From Phascolarctobacterium sp. (lineage in GTDB: Bacteria; Bacillota; Negativicutes; Acidaminococcales; Acidaminococcaceae), in NCBI RefSeq assembly GCF_030531065.1, contig NZ_JAUNOQ010000001.1, forward strand, positions 62,001-126,000: a stretch of 64,000 bases of DNA, in the 5' to 3' direction. The notes beneath the pieces were generated by a model. It searched no databases, was not told where the DNA came from, and saw only the letters and a program-made list of their open reading frames with translations. Every line of letters starts with the position of its first letter. The first letter of the stretch is position 1. The position numbers and the translations under genes are program-made. Below are positions 56,824 through 64,000 of the stretch, piece after piece.

Positions 56824-57800
56824 ATAAGCTGATGCGGGAAAAGGCCGCTAAGCTCTTGGGCGACGGCACGGTGGAGCGCGTGCTGGCCTGGCGCAGCGGC
56901 GAATTCTTTTATGATAATGCGCCGGCCTTTTTTGCCGACGCGGAAGCTTGTCAGGATATTGTGTACGATGAATTTTGTCCTGCCAATTTAAGTAAGTATT
57001 TGATGCAGACCAGCCGCAGGGGGCTAAGAACGGCAGTCTTTCTCAAGCCCTGCGATACTTATGGGTTAAATCAGCTCTTGAAGGACCACCGCGTCAAGCG
57101 GGAGCTGGTTTACGCAGTGGGCACGCCCTGCAGCGGCATGGTCGATATTAAGAAAATTAAAGCTGCCGGAGCTAAGGCTATCGTTAAGGTGGTCTGCGAC
57201 GGCGACGAGGTGCAGGTGACTACCGCTGCGGGCAATTTAACCCTGTCCAAGCGAGAGGTGCTGCTTGATAAGTGCAGAATGTGCAAGGGCAGCGCTTATA
57301 AAATTGCCGACGACGAGCTGGGACAGCCCTTGGAGACTCCTGCGTTTACCGGCGACAAATTTGCCGGAGTGAAGGCTGTGGAGGCTATGAGCGCGGAGGA
57401 ACGCTTTGCCTTTTGGCAGCAGGAGCTGAGCAAGTGCATCCGTTGCAATGCCTGCCGCGATATTTGTCCGGCGTGCAGTTGCGAGCAGTGCATCTTTGAT
57501 AAGCCGGATTCTCCGGTAGCAGGCAAGGCTTATGCCGACCCGGTGGAGGAGCAGCTCTTTCATATTATCCGCGCTTATCATGTGGCGGGACGCTGCGTGG
57601 GTTGCGGCGAATGCGCCCGCGTTTGTCCGCAGGGAGTTAAGCTGGGGCTTTTGAATATGAAATTTATTAAGGATATTAACAGCTTCTTTGGAGCCTATCA
57701 GGCGGGGGAGGACGCCGTCACGCCTGCTCCCTTGACGGATTACAGGCTGAACGACGCTGAAACGGAAATCGCGCTGAAGGGAGGCGAGCGCCATGTATAA
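56811..57800 (+). CDS. FlxC-like 4Fe-4S protein (FrhB-related)
   Basis: 329 residues. A central region resembles the coenzyme F420 hydrogenase beta-type fold (FLKPCDTYGLNQLLKDHRVK, YAVGTPCSGMVD, DKCRMCKG), followed by two 4Fe-4S motifs (CIRCNACRDICPACSC; CVGCGECARVCPQG). ATG 56811 follows GAGGGA inside the flxD end. It probably relays electrons between the NAD(H)-binding subunit and HdrA. Confidence 0.8.
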   Translation: MREINKLMREKAAKLLGDGTVERVLAWRSGEFFYDNAPAFFADAEACQDIVYDEFCPANLSKYLMQTSRRGLRTAVFLKPCDTYGLNQLLKDHRVKRELVYAVGTPCSGMVDIKKIKAAGAKAIVKVVCDGDEVQVTTAAGNLTLSKREVLLDKCRMCKGSAYKIADDELGQPLETPAFTGDKFAGVKAVEAMSAEERFAFWQQELSKCIRCNACRDICPACSCEQCIFDKPDSPVAGKAYADPVEEQLFHIIRAYHVAGRCVGCGECARVCPQGVKLGLLNMKFIKDINSFFGAYQAGEDAVTPAPLTDYRLNDAETEIALKGGERHV

Positions 57801-58830
57801 GCTGAGTCGGGCGGATTTGCCTGAGCTGTACGCCGCTTTGGCGCAGGAGGGCAGGCTGCTTTTGCCCTGCGCCGATAAAAACGGCAAGGTGGATTTTGCC
57901 GCTTACAGCGAGCAGGCGCAGGTAGCTTTGGACGCGCCTTTGACGGCGCGTTCGGCTAAGGATGCGTTCTTCCCGCAGGTAGAGCAGCTGCTGACCTTTA
58001 CGTCCAGCGGCAAGCGCCTGGCCATCGTGCAGCAGCGCCCCGATGAGGAGCAGGTTATTCTGCTGGGCGTGCGGGCCTGCGACGCGCGTAGCTTTGAGCT
58101 GCTGGATATGGTATTTTTGCAGGAACCGGTAGATACCTATTACCAAACGCGCCGGGCTAACACGCTGGTTATTGGTCTGGGCTGCAGCGAGCCGGAGGAA
58201 ACCTGCTTTTGCCATGCCTTTGGCATCGACGCGGCCAAGCCTGCCGCCGATGTGCAAATCTGGCTGACAGCGGACGCTTTGTATTGGCAGCCGGTAACGG
58301 AACGAGGCGTAGCGCTGACGGAAAAATTAGGCGGCCTTTTGACAGAAACGGATGATACCGACGCGGTGAAAGAGCAGCAGGAGCTGACGCATAAAATTTT
58401 AAGTTTGCTGCCGCTGCACGATTTTAAGGTGAACGATAAGCTGCCGCAGAACGAATTGAAGGTATTTAACAGCGGCGTGTGGGAGCGTTTGTCGCCGTCC
58501 TGCTTGTCCTGCTGTACCTGTACTTATATTTGCCCTACCTGTCATTGCTATGATATACGTGATTATCAGGCTACGGAAAGCAAAACCCAGCGCTTCCGCT
58601 GCTGGGACAGCTGCATGGCCAGCGATTTTACTAAAATGGCTCACGGCAATCCGCGCAAGACGCGCTTGGAACGCTTCCGCCAAAGATATATGCACAAGCT
58701 GGTTTATTTCCCGGAAAATAACGCGGGCGCATACGCCTGCGTAGGCTGCGGTCGCTGCCTGCAAAAATGTCCGGTGAACTTAAACATTGTGAAGGTAGCC
58801 AAGGCTTTGGAGGTGAGCGAGGATGTATAA
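57793..58830 (+). CDS. FlxB-like 4Fe-4S protein (AsrA-type)
   Basis: 345 residues like anaerobic sulfite reductase subunit A and FlxB: LLPCADKNGKVDF near the start, ILLGVRACDARSFELLDMVF, then CLSCCTCTYICPTCHCYDI and CVGCGRCLQKCPVN clusters. ATG overlaps the preceding stop; its end overlaps flxA. Electron relay within the Flx module. Confidence 0.85.
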   Translation: MYKLSRADLPELYAALAQEGRLLLPCADKNGKVDFAAYSEQAQVALDAPLTARSAKDAFFPQVEQLLTFTSSGKRLAIVQQRPDEEQVILLGVRACDARSFELLDMVFLQEPVDTYYQTRRANTLVIGLGCSEPEETCFCHAFGIDAAKPAADVQIWLTADALYWQPVTERGVALTEKLGGLLTETDDTDAVKEQQELTHKILSLLPLHDFKVNDKLPQNELKVFNSGVWERLSPSCLSCCTCTYICPTCHCYDIRDYQATESKTQRFRCWDSCMASDFTKMAHGNPRKTRLERFRQRYMHKLVYFPENNAGAYACVGCGRCLQKCPVNLNIVKVAKALEVSEDV

Positions 58831-59656
58831 AAACGATACGCTGATTCCGCAGGTGGGCGTGGTGACGGACGTGTACAGCGATACCGCCGACGTCAAAACC
58901 TTTCGCGTGGAAAAGCCGGGCGGCGGCAAGCTGTTTGAGCATTTGCCGGGACAATGCGCTATCCTGTCCGTGCCGGGCAAGGGCGAGGCGATATTTTCCA
59001 TCACTTCTTCGCCTACTAACGCAAAATATATGGAGTTCAGCATTAAGCGCTGCGGCTGCATAACGGATTTCCTGCATTTTGAGGTAGAGGCAGGACAGGA
59101 AATTGCAGTACGCGGGCCTTACGGCAACCATTTTCCCGTGGAAGATAAGCTGAGAGGCAAGGATTTGCTCTTTATCGCCGGCGGCATCGGCCTAGCGCCT
59201 CTGCGCAGCGTTATCAATTATATGCTGGATAAGCGCGGCGATTACGGCGCTATCGATATCGTCTACGGCGCGCGCAGTAAAGAAGATTTTGTGCGCTACG
59301 AGGAATTGACGCAGGTATGGCCGCAGCGGGAAAATACGCGTGTGCATCTGACCATCGACCGTGCGCAGGAGGGCTGGAACGGCAACGTGGGCTTTGTGCC
59401 GGACTTTCTGAAACAGCTGGACTTTACGCCGGATAAAACGGTGCTGCTGTGCGGGCCGCCGATTATGATTAAGCTGTGCCTTAAAGCGTTGACGGAAATG
59501 GGCTTTAAGAAAAGCCAGGTTTATACTACGCTGGAGCTGCGCATGAAGTGCGGCGTGGGCAAGTGCGGCCGCTGCAATATTGGTAGGAAGTATGTGTGCA
59601 AGGATGGGCCGGTGTTTACTTGCGATGAGTTGGACGTTATGCCTGACGAGTACTAG
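58823..59656 (+). CDS. FlxA-like FAD/NAD(P)-binding oxidoreductase (AsrB-type)
   Basis: 277 residues of the ferredoxin-NADP reductase superfamily. FAD domain (FSITSSPTNAKYMEFSIKRC), nucleotide-binding domain (LLFIAGGIGLAPLRSVINY, VLLCGPPIMIKLCL) and a C-terminal [2Fe-2S] motif (CGVGKCGRCNIGRKYVCKDG). It is the expected NADH entry or exit site of the Hdr-Flx complex. Last gene of the operon; 336 non-coding bases follow. Confidence 0.88.
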   Translation: MYKNDTLIPQVGVVTDVYSDTADVKTFRVEKPGGGKLFEHLPGQCAILSVPGKGEAIFSITSSPTNAKYMEFSIKRCGCITDFLHFEVEAGQEIAVRGPYGNHFPVEDKLRGKDLLFIAGGIGLAPLRSVINYMLDKRGDYGAIDIVYGARSKEDFVRYEELTQVWPQRENTRVHLTIDRAQEGWNGNVGFVPDFLKQLDFTPDKTVLLCGPPIMIKLCLKALTEMGFKKSQVYTTLELRMKCGVGKCGRCNIGRKYVCKDGPVFTCDELDVMPDEY

Positions 59657-59664
59657 CGGCACAT

Positions 59665-59830
59665 GCCATAATCGCTTTATGCTTCGTTGTCGGCAATTAG
59701 CTGCGCTCGATATACTTTTAGTATTATCTCGCTTGCTACTTGCCTGCCGCCTCGCCTAAAGACGATTCTAACATGTGCCGAGGTTATCAATAGGCTTATA
59801 TTACGTTGTCGGCAATTTGCCGCCTCGTCT
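59665..59830. repeat. Direct repeats in the gap after flxA
   Basis: GTTGTCGGCAATT occurs twice (59689 and 59797 regions) and GCCTCGYCTAAAGACGATTC twice (59750 and 59820 regions); ATAATCGCTTTAT recurs at 59670 and 59882. The first unit has an ATACT-ttt-AGTAT hairpin like the element at 6885. Confidence 0.55.
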
Positions 59831-59911
59831 AAAGACGATTCTGACGCTTGTTTAGGTTAGGCGTGAGCTGAAGTGCAAGTGCGATAATCGCTTTATACTG
59901 CTGTTTTACTT

Positions 59912-59965
59912 GTCCTTCCTCTTTGAGGGAGGTGCCTCGCGTAAGCGAGGCGGAGGGAGAAACAA
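59912..59965. repeat. REP-like palindromic element
   Basis: CCTC-ttt-GAGG and GCCTCGC-gtaa-GCGAGGC hairpins, ending GGAGGGAG. Sequence style matches the elements at 6505 and 46512. Confidence 0.45.
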
Positions 59966-59992
59966 CATCCTTAATTTTAGGAGGAAAAATAA

Positions 59993-60667
59993 ATGGAAGA
60001 TATGGTAACAGTATATCTGCTGGGCAAGAAGTATTCTGTGCCTGCCGCCCTGACCATTATGGACGCCATGGAATACGCCGGGTTTAAGCTGGTGCGGGGC
60101 TGCGGCTGCCGCAGCGGCTTTTGCGGGGCCTGCGCTGTTATTTACCGCATTAAGGGCAGCACGGAGCTGAAGGTGGTGCTTTCCTGCCAAACTAAGGTGG
60201 AAGAAGGTATGTGCGTGGGCAGGATAGATTACTTCCCCGTCAATAAGCGTACCTTCAATATAGAAGAAATTAAGGCGACGGACAATATTGTGGGGCAGTT
60301 GTACCCGGAAATTTACAGCTGCATTGGCTGTAACGCCTGCACTAAGGGCTGTCCGCAGGGACTGAATGTTATGCAGTACATCGCTTACGCCCAGCGCGGC
60401 GATTACGCCAAGGCCGCGCACGCTTCGTTCGACTGCGTGGGCTGCAATATCTGCGCGTCCCGCTGCCCGGCGCAAATCAGCCACAGCGCCGTCGGCCTGC
60501 TGTGCCGCCGCTTGACAGGCAAATATATTGCGCCCGAATGCAAGCATTTGGCGCAGCGCGTGGCGGAAATCGAAAACGGCGATTATGCGGCGCTGCTGGA
60601 TAAGCTGAAAAAGATGCCTCTTGACGAGATCAAGGAGCTGTATAATAAACGCGAGATTGAAAAGTAA
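59993..60667 (+). CDS. Fumarate reductase-type iron-sulfur subunit
   Basis: 224 residues: an N-terminal [2Fe-2S] domain (GCGCRSGFCGACAV plus a later Cys in LSCQTK) and two cysteine motifs (CIGCNACTKGCPQG; CVGCNICASRCPAQ), as in FrdB/SdhB and the N-terminal part of thiol:fumarate reductase TfrB. The TfrB CCG domain is absent; HdrB encoded upstream could supply it. TAGGAGG precedes the ATG. No membrane anchor gene follows, so the complex should be soluble. Pairs with the next gene. Confidence 0.82.
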   Translation: MEDMVTVYLLGKKYSVPAALTIMDAMEYAGFKLVRGCGCRSGFCGACAVIYRIKGSTELKVVLSCQTKVEEGMCVGRIDYFPVNKRTFNIEEIKATDNIVGQLYPEIYSCIGCNACTKGCPQGLNVMQYIAYAQRGDYAKAAHASFDCVGCNICASRCPAQISHSAVGLLCRRLTGKYIAPECKHLAQRVAEIENGDYAALLDKLKKMPLDEIKELYNKREIEK

Positions 60668-60679
60668 GGAGGCAGAAAG

Positions 60680-62287
60680 ATGAGCGCATTTACGGAAGAA
60701 ATGTTGAAATCCATGGCGAAGGTGGAGGCTACCCGCGCTTCCCGCCTGCATGCCTCCATTGAACGCTTCAGCGCCGAGGAAAAGGAAGCGCTGCTGCAGG
60801 AATTCCATCCCGATTACAGCGCCAAGGGCTTTAAGGTGCTGGAGGTAGGCCCCAATAAGGGACAGAAGGTGCCGGTGGAGCTGGCGCGTCTTTTAGAGGG
60901 CAAGAGCCGCTTAGAGGGCGTGGAGCTGGATTTGGAACGGCTGGATTACGATGTGGACGTTTTGGTTATCGGCGGCGGCGGCGCGGGAGCCAGCGCGGCG
61001 CTGGAGGCGGCTAATGGCGGCGCCAGCGTTTTAGTCGTTACCAAGCTGCGCATGGGCGACGCCAACACGATGATGGCCGAGGGCGGTATTCAGGCTGCCG
61101 ATAAGGCTAACGATTCGCCGGCGGTACATTATTTGGACGCCTTTGGCGGCGGTCATTATAAAAATATCCCGGAGCTGTTGGAAGAGCTGGTGACGAACGG
61201 GCCGCTGGCTATCGACTGGCTCAGCAGGTTAGGCGTGATGTTCGATAAGGAGCAGGACGGCAATATGGTGACGACCCATGGCGGCGGCACCAGCCGTAAG
61301 CGGATGCACGCTTGCGCCGATTACACCGGCGCGGAAATTATGCGCGTGCTGCGGGACGAGGTACAGAACCGCGGCATTCCCGCGCTGGAGTTCGCTCCGG
61401 CCGTCGAGCTTTTGCTGGACGGCGAGGGTAAAGCGGCGGGGGCTGTGCTGTGGGATTACGACAGCTGCGAGTACAAGGTGGTACGCGCCAAGACTGTGGT
61501 TATGGCGACGGGCGGCGCAGGCCGCCTGCATTATCAGGGCTTCCCCACCTCCAACCATTACGGGGCTACGGCCGACGGGCTGGTGATGGCTTATCGTGCG
61601 GGCGCGCCGCTGATTTACGCCGACGCCATTCAATACCATCCGACGGGCGTGGCTTATCCGGCGCAGATTTACGGCGCTTTGGTGACGGAAAAGGTGCGTT
61701 CCATCGGCGCGCAGCTGGTCAACAGCGAGGGCGAGATTTTCATGCACCCGTTGGAAACCCGCGACGTGGCGGCGGCTTCGATTATCCGCGAATGCACTGT
61801 GCGCGGCAAGGGCGTGAAGGCGCTGGACGGCGTGGCGCTGTGGCTGGATACGCCGCTGATTGAAATGCTGCACGGCGAGGGCACGATTGCCAAACGCATT
61901 CCCGGTATGCTGCGCATGTACGCTAAATTCGGTATCGATTTGCGCAAGGAGCCGATTCTGGTTTATCCCACGCTGCATTATCAGAACGGCGGTATTTTAA
62001 TCGATAAGGACGCGCAGACGAAAATACCGGGTTTGTTTGTAGCGGGCGAGGCTGTGGGCGGTATTCACGGCACTAACCGCTTGATGGGCAACAGTCTGCT
62101 GGATATTATCGTCTTTGGCCGCATTGCCGGCACTAAGGCCGCCGCTGTTGCCAAAACGGTTAAAGTGGGCAGGCTGAGCCTGGAGCATGTGGCCCGCTAT
62201 GCGGCGGAGGAACGTGAGGCCGGGGTGCAGGGCGAGCTGTCGCCGAAGCTGCTGCCGGTTTATACTCACGGCAGAAACGCCAGATAA
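60680..62287 (+). CDS. Fumarate reductase/succinate dehydrogenase-type flavoprotein
   Basis: 535 residues. About 90 N-terminal residues are an extra segment; then FAD motif VDVLVIGGGGAGASAALEAA, MMAEGGIQAA, the HYQNGG active-site block and GLFVAGEAVGGIHGTNRLMG typical of FrdA/SdhA and TfrA. The C-terminal helical domain is shorter than in SdhA. With the iron-sulfur subunit 12 bases upstream it should interconvert fumarate and succinate in the cytoplasm, possibly taking electrons from the Hdr-Flx complex. Another dicarboxylate or enoate substrate cannot be excluded. Confidence 0.82.
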   Translation: MSAFTEEMLKSMAKVEATRASRLHASIERFSAEEKEALLQEFHPDYSAKGFKVLEVGPNKGQKVPVELARLLEGKSRLEGVELDLERLDYDVDVLVIGGGGAGASAALEAANGGASVLVVTKLRMGDANTMMAEGGIQAADKANDSPAVHYLDAFGGGHYKNIPELLEELVTNGPLAIDWLSRLGVMFDKEQDGNMVTTHGGGTSRKRMHACADYTGAEIMRVLRDEVQNRGIPALEFAPAVELLLDGEGKAAGAVLWDYDSCEYKVVRAKTVVMATGGAGRLHYQGFPTSNHYGATADGLVMAYRAGAPLIYADAIQYHPTGVAYPAQIYGALVTEKVRSIGAQLVNSEGEIFMHPLETRDVAAASIIRECTVRGKGVKALDGVALWLDTPLIEMLHGEGTIAKRIPGMLRMYAKFGIDLRKEPILVYPTLHYQNGGILIDKDAQTKIPGLFVAGEAVGGIHGTNRLMGNSLLDIIVFGRIAGTKAAAVAKTVKVGRLSLEHVARYAAEEREAGVQGELSPKLLPVYTHGRNAR

Positions 62288-62345
62288 GCTGCTGGATAGC
62301 AAGTTCAGCTTTTCTTGAACTTTCTATAATTTGTTCACAGCAGGG

Positions 62346-62386
62346 TTAGGCAGTTTGTAATAAAAAGCAAGCTGCCTGACCTCTTT
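62346..62386 (+). terminator. Terminator-like hairpin after fumarate-reductase genes
   Basis: GGTTAGGCAG pairs with CTGCCTGACC (one G-T), followed by TCTTT. Confidence 0.55.
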
Positions 62387-62414
62387 GCGGCAGTAGTGTT
62401 GTCAAAGAAAATAG

Positions 62415-62443
62415 TTGACAGCCTCGTTTTATTGTGCTATCAT
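62415..62443 (+). promoter_or_regulatory. tRNA promoter
   Basis: TTGACA (62415-62420), 17-bp spacer, TATCAT (62438-62443). Confidence 0.8.
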
Positions 62444-62480
62444 ATCTATGTTGCTTATGAAAGCAGCATAGAATATAGAT

Positions 62481-62566
62481 GCGGTAGTGGCGGAACGGCA
62501 GACGCGCTAGCCTCAGGAGCTAGTGGGGGCAACCCCGTGGAGGTTCAAATCCTCTCTACCGCACCA
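62481..62566 (+). tRNA. tRNA-Leu (anticodon CAG)
   Basis: Acceptor stem GCGGTAG/CTACCGC, D-arm, anticodon stem CTAGC/GCTAG around the loop CTCAGGA (anticodon CAG), a long variable arm (TGGGGG-caa-CCCCG) as in class II tRNAs, T-arm with GTTCAAATC, and encoded CCA. It decodes CTG, a frequent Leu codon here. Confidence 0.97.
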
Positions 62567-62579
62567 TTTTTGTTTATCG

Positions 62580-62613
62580 AGACCTAGGAGTTTGCTCTTA
62601 GGTCTTTTTTGTA
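62580..62613 (+). terminator. tRNA terminator
   Basis: GACCTA and TAGGTC arms with an internal loop, followed by TTTTTT. Confidence 0.85.
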
Positions 62614-62646
62614 TCTTTTATTGCAGCTTAACTCCAGGGGCTTGAA

Positions 62647-62675
62647 TTGTAACGGCAATTATGTAAAAATATACT
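62647..62675 (+). promoter_or_regulatory. Promoter of SH3-like pair
   Basis: TTGTAA (62647-62652), 17-bp spacer, TATACT (62670-62675). Confidence 0.65.
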
Positions 62676-62726
62676 TGTAAGTATTTAGCTTTAGGCTTCT
62701 TATTTTTAACAGAGGAGTGCTGACGT

Positions 62727-63314
62727 ATGAAAAATAGACACGCCTTAAAGGCTCAGGCCTTTGTACTGACGGGCTTTTTTGTCATAGGGCTTGTGACCGG
62801 AGCCTGCTACGCCCTGCTGTTCGCGCAGGGAACAAGCGGGGAGAAGTATAATACGGCGCAGCTGACGGAAAATTTGCAGTATGCTGCGGTAGAAGCGGGT
62901 CGCCTGCAGTGCGTGGTGCTGCGGGATAAGGCGGAAATGTACAATATACCGTCAGGCCTGAAGGGAACAGTTATCGAGCGTATGTCCAGGGGTGTTAAGG
63001 TGGATTACCTTGATTTGGTGTCCAGTCAGGATAAGGACGACAGATATGCGGTAACTACGGTAGAGCTGCAATTTCAGCGCCTGTTCGGGCGCAGGCATAT
63101 TATTCCTGCCGGAAGCCAGGTTTTGGTGCTGCGGGCTGATAATGGCAGCGGCGAAACCAGAGGACGCGTGTTCGTGGACGGCAAGTATTATGAAAAGAAT
63201 TTTGACACTGCTTATCTGCGCTTTCCCTATATCGGTCAATGGAAAAAAGTCGAATTTAACGGCAGGCCGGGATACATGCAGTACGACGCTTTGTCCGATA
63301 GTGAATTGATGTGA
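62727..63314 (+). CDS. Membrane-anchored protein with SH3-like region
   Basis: 195 residues. One N-terminal membrane anchor (FVLTGFFVIGLVTGACYALLF), then an external part with an SH3b-like pattern (CVVLRDKAEMYNIPSGLKGTV followed by RGVKVDYLDLV) and a basic mid-section. No enzyme motif is visible. It probably sits outside the inner membrane. Forms an operon with the next gene (11-base gap), which has the same design; the two are likely partners of unknown function. Confidence 0.6.
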   Translation: MKNRHALKAQAFVLTGFFVIGLVTGACYALLFAQGTSGEKYNTAQLTENLQYAAVEAGRLQCVVLRDKAEMYNIPSGLKGTVIERMSRGVKVDYLDLVSSQDKDDRYAVTTVELQFQRLFGRRHIIPAGSQVLVLRADNGSGETRGRVFVDGKYYEKNFDTAYLRFPYIGQWKKVEFNGRPGYMQYDALSDSELM

Positions 63315-63324
63315 GGTGCCTGTG

Positions 63325-63816
63325 ATGAGTAAAAGAACGGTTTTGCTGCTTTTAGCGTTCCTTTGCGCTGCGGCAGGCTTTATTATGGCTGATAATATTT
63401 TAGGTACCCGGCTGCATACGGTTAGCGTCAGCGCGACGGATGAGTTCTATGCTGCGCCTTCGGTGACTGCGGCGCGTTGCAGTGCCTTCAGCACAGGCGA
63501 AGAACTGACCGTACTGGAACAGGTAGTTATGGAAGCTCCCACGGCGGTAATTATGCAGGATAATCTGCTGGCGGAGGATGAGTCTAAGACGAAGTATAAG
63601 CTGGTTAAGGGCGCGGTTTATAAGCTGGAGGATCCGCAGCTGCAAAAGGCTAACAGTCCTTGTCTTATCAAGGTGCAGACCACTGGAGGGGAACAGGCTG
63701 TTTTATCCGTGCCTAAGTCTGCGGCTAAGCCGGTGGACGAGGGTACGTGGCTGCGCGTGCGCTCGCTGCAAAGCGGAGAAGAGGGCTGGCTGCTTTCCAA
63801 AACGCAATGGTATTGA
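63325..63816 (+). CDS. Membrane-anchored SH3-like protein
   Basis: 163 residues with a signal anchor (LLLLAFLCAAAGFIMADNI) and an external domain whose start (HTVSVSATDEFYAAPSVTAA) and end (GTWLRVRSLQSGEEGWLLSK) fit a split SH3b fold as in cell-wall-targeting proteins. The ATG at 63325 lies 6 bases after GAGGTG. Followed by a strong terminator. Function unknown. Confidence 0.6.
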   Translation: MSKRTVLLLLAFLCAAAGFIMADNILGTRLHTVSVSATDEFYAAPSVTAARCSAFSTGEELTVLEQVVMEAPTAVIMQDNLLAEDESKTKYKLVKGAVYKLEDPQLQKANSPCLIKVQTTGGEQAVLSVPKSAAKPVDEGTWLRVRSLQSGEEGWLLSKTQWY

Positions 63817-63832
63817 AAAAGTAAACTCCAAA

Positions 63833-63876
63833 AAGTTCCGCAGGCCTGATGAATAGGGCTTGCGGAGCTTTTTTTA
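63833..63876 (+). terminator. Intrinsic terminator
   Basis: A long stem, AAGTTCCGCAGGCCT against AGGGCTTGCGGAGCTT with internal mismatches, then seven Ts. Confidence 0.8.
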
Positions 63877-63972
63877 TGATTGCTGCTGCGGTTGTTAAGT
63901 AGCTATGAGCCTGAGAAGAGAGGCATCTGGCACGTAAGTGCCGCAAGGCAAAAGCGCTCGATGCACTTTTGC

Positions 63973-63999
63973 TTGACTGGGGGGACGAGTCGTTATAAT
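63973..63999 (+). promoter_or_regulatory. G-tract promoter at window end
   Basis: TTGACT (63973-63978), a 15-bp spacer with six Gs, and TATAAT (63994-63999). The spacer resembles that at 6708-6723. The transcript lies beyond the window; about 80 bases upstream contain hairpin-forming sequence but no gene. Confidence 0.5.
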
Positions 64000-64000
64000 T

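Overview
The window reads as a chromosomal segment of a diderm member of the Bacillota, class Negativicutes, most probably a gut anaerobe related to the Acidaminococcaceae (for example Phascolarctobacterium); the genus is inference. The main evidence is four copies of an OmpM-type porin (signal peptide, one SLH domain, coiled coil, beta-barrel ending in Phe), which is typical of Negativicutes. Other support comes from a Gram-positive style dnaX-ybaB-recR-bofA cluster, a 2-hydroxyacyl-CoA dehydratase activase system, and an anaerobic electron-transfer operon (HdrBCA with FlxDCBA) beside a soluble fumarate-reductase-like pair. The sequence is moderately G+C rich, with A+T-richer patches around the abiE and fic genes.

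Layout. 0-3.8 kb: end of adenine deaminase, a DUF815 ATPase, a membrane protein and a cupin. 3.8-6.3 kb: a polar amino-acid ABC transporter. 6.3-9.3 kb: a largely non-coding stretch with a candidate sRNA, a second structured RNA, repeats, porin 1, and a type I toxin-antitoxin locus too small for ordinary gene finding. 9.3-16.8 kb: Na/Pi symporter and a YbhGFSR-like exporter with its TetR-family regulator. 16.9-21.1 kb: dehydratase activase system, split over two genes. 21.3-26.6 kb: TetR regulator, isolated P-type ATPase actuator fragment, Spy-like protein, two-component system and an SDR. 26.7-30.6 kb: dhaL-dhaK-lsrF-VOC-SorC operon. 30.7-33.7 kb: ABC_sub_bind-type transporter. 33.9-37.6 kb: XRE regulator and the dnaX cluster. 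37.8-40 kb: dicarboxylate symporter and a PheC-like periplasmic protein.

40-53 kb is a mosaic in which porins 2-4 alternate with toxin-antitoxin or defence genes (AbiEi/AbiEii, a decayed type I locus, an orphan HicB, Fic, MntA/HepT, a second type I toxin) and a pair of paralogous secreted proteins. 53.2-62.3 kb encodes the Hdr-Flx complex and the FrdAB-like pair, which together suggest a cytoplasmic electron-bifurcating or confurcating module. The window ends with tRNA-Leu(CAG), two membrane-anchored SH3-like proteins and a G-tract promoter resembling the one at 6.7 kb.

The observations most worth follow-up are: (1) an 18-nt stem-loop motif in the leader of all four porin mRNAs, with one compensatory stem change; (2) a candidate sRNA just downstream of the amino-acid transporter whose anti-Shine-Dalgarno stretch can pair with the ribosome site of that transporter's binding protein; (3) type I toxin loci with consensus antisense promoters; (4) three 28-bp palindromic repeats at an exact 41-bp period upstream of fic; and (5) the Hdr-Flx/fumarate-reductase neighbourhood. 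No search or folding program was run; family names come from motif recognition.
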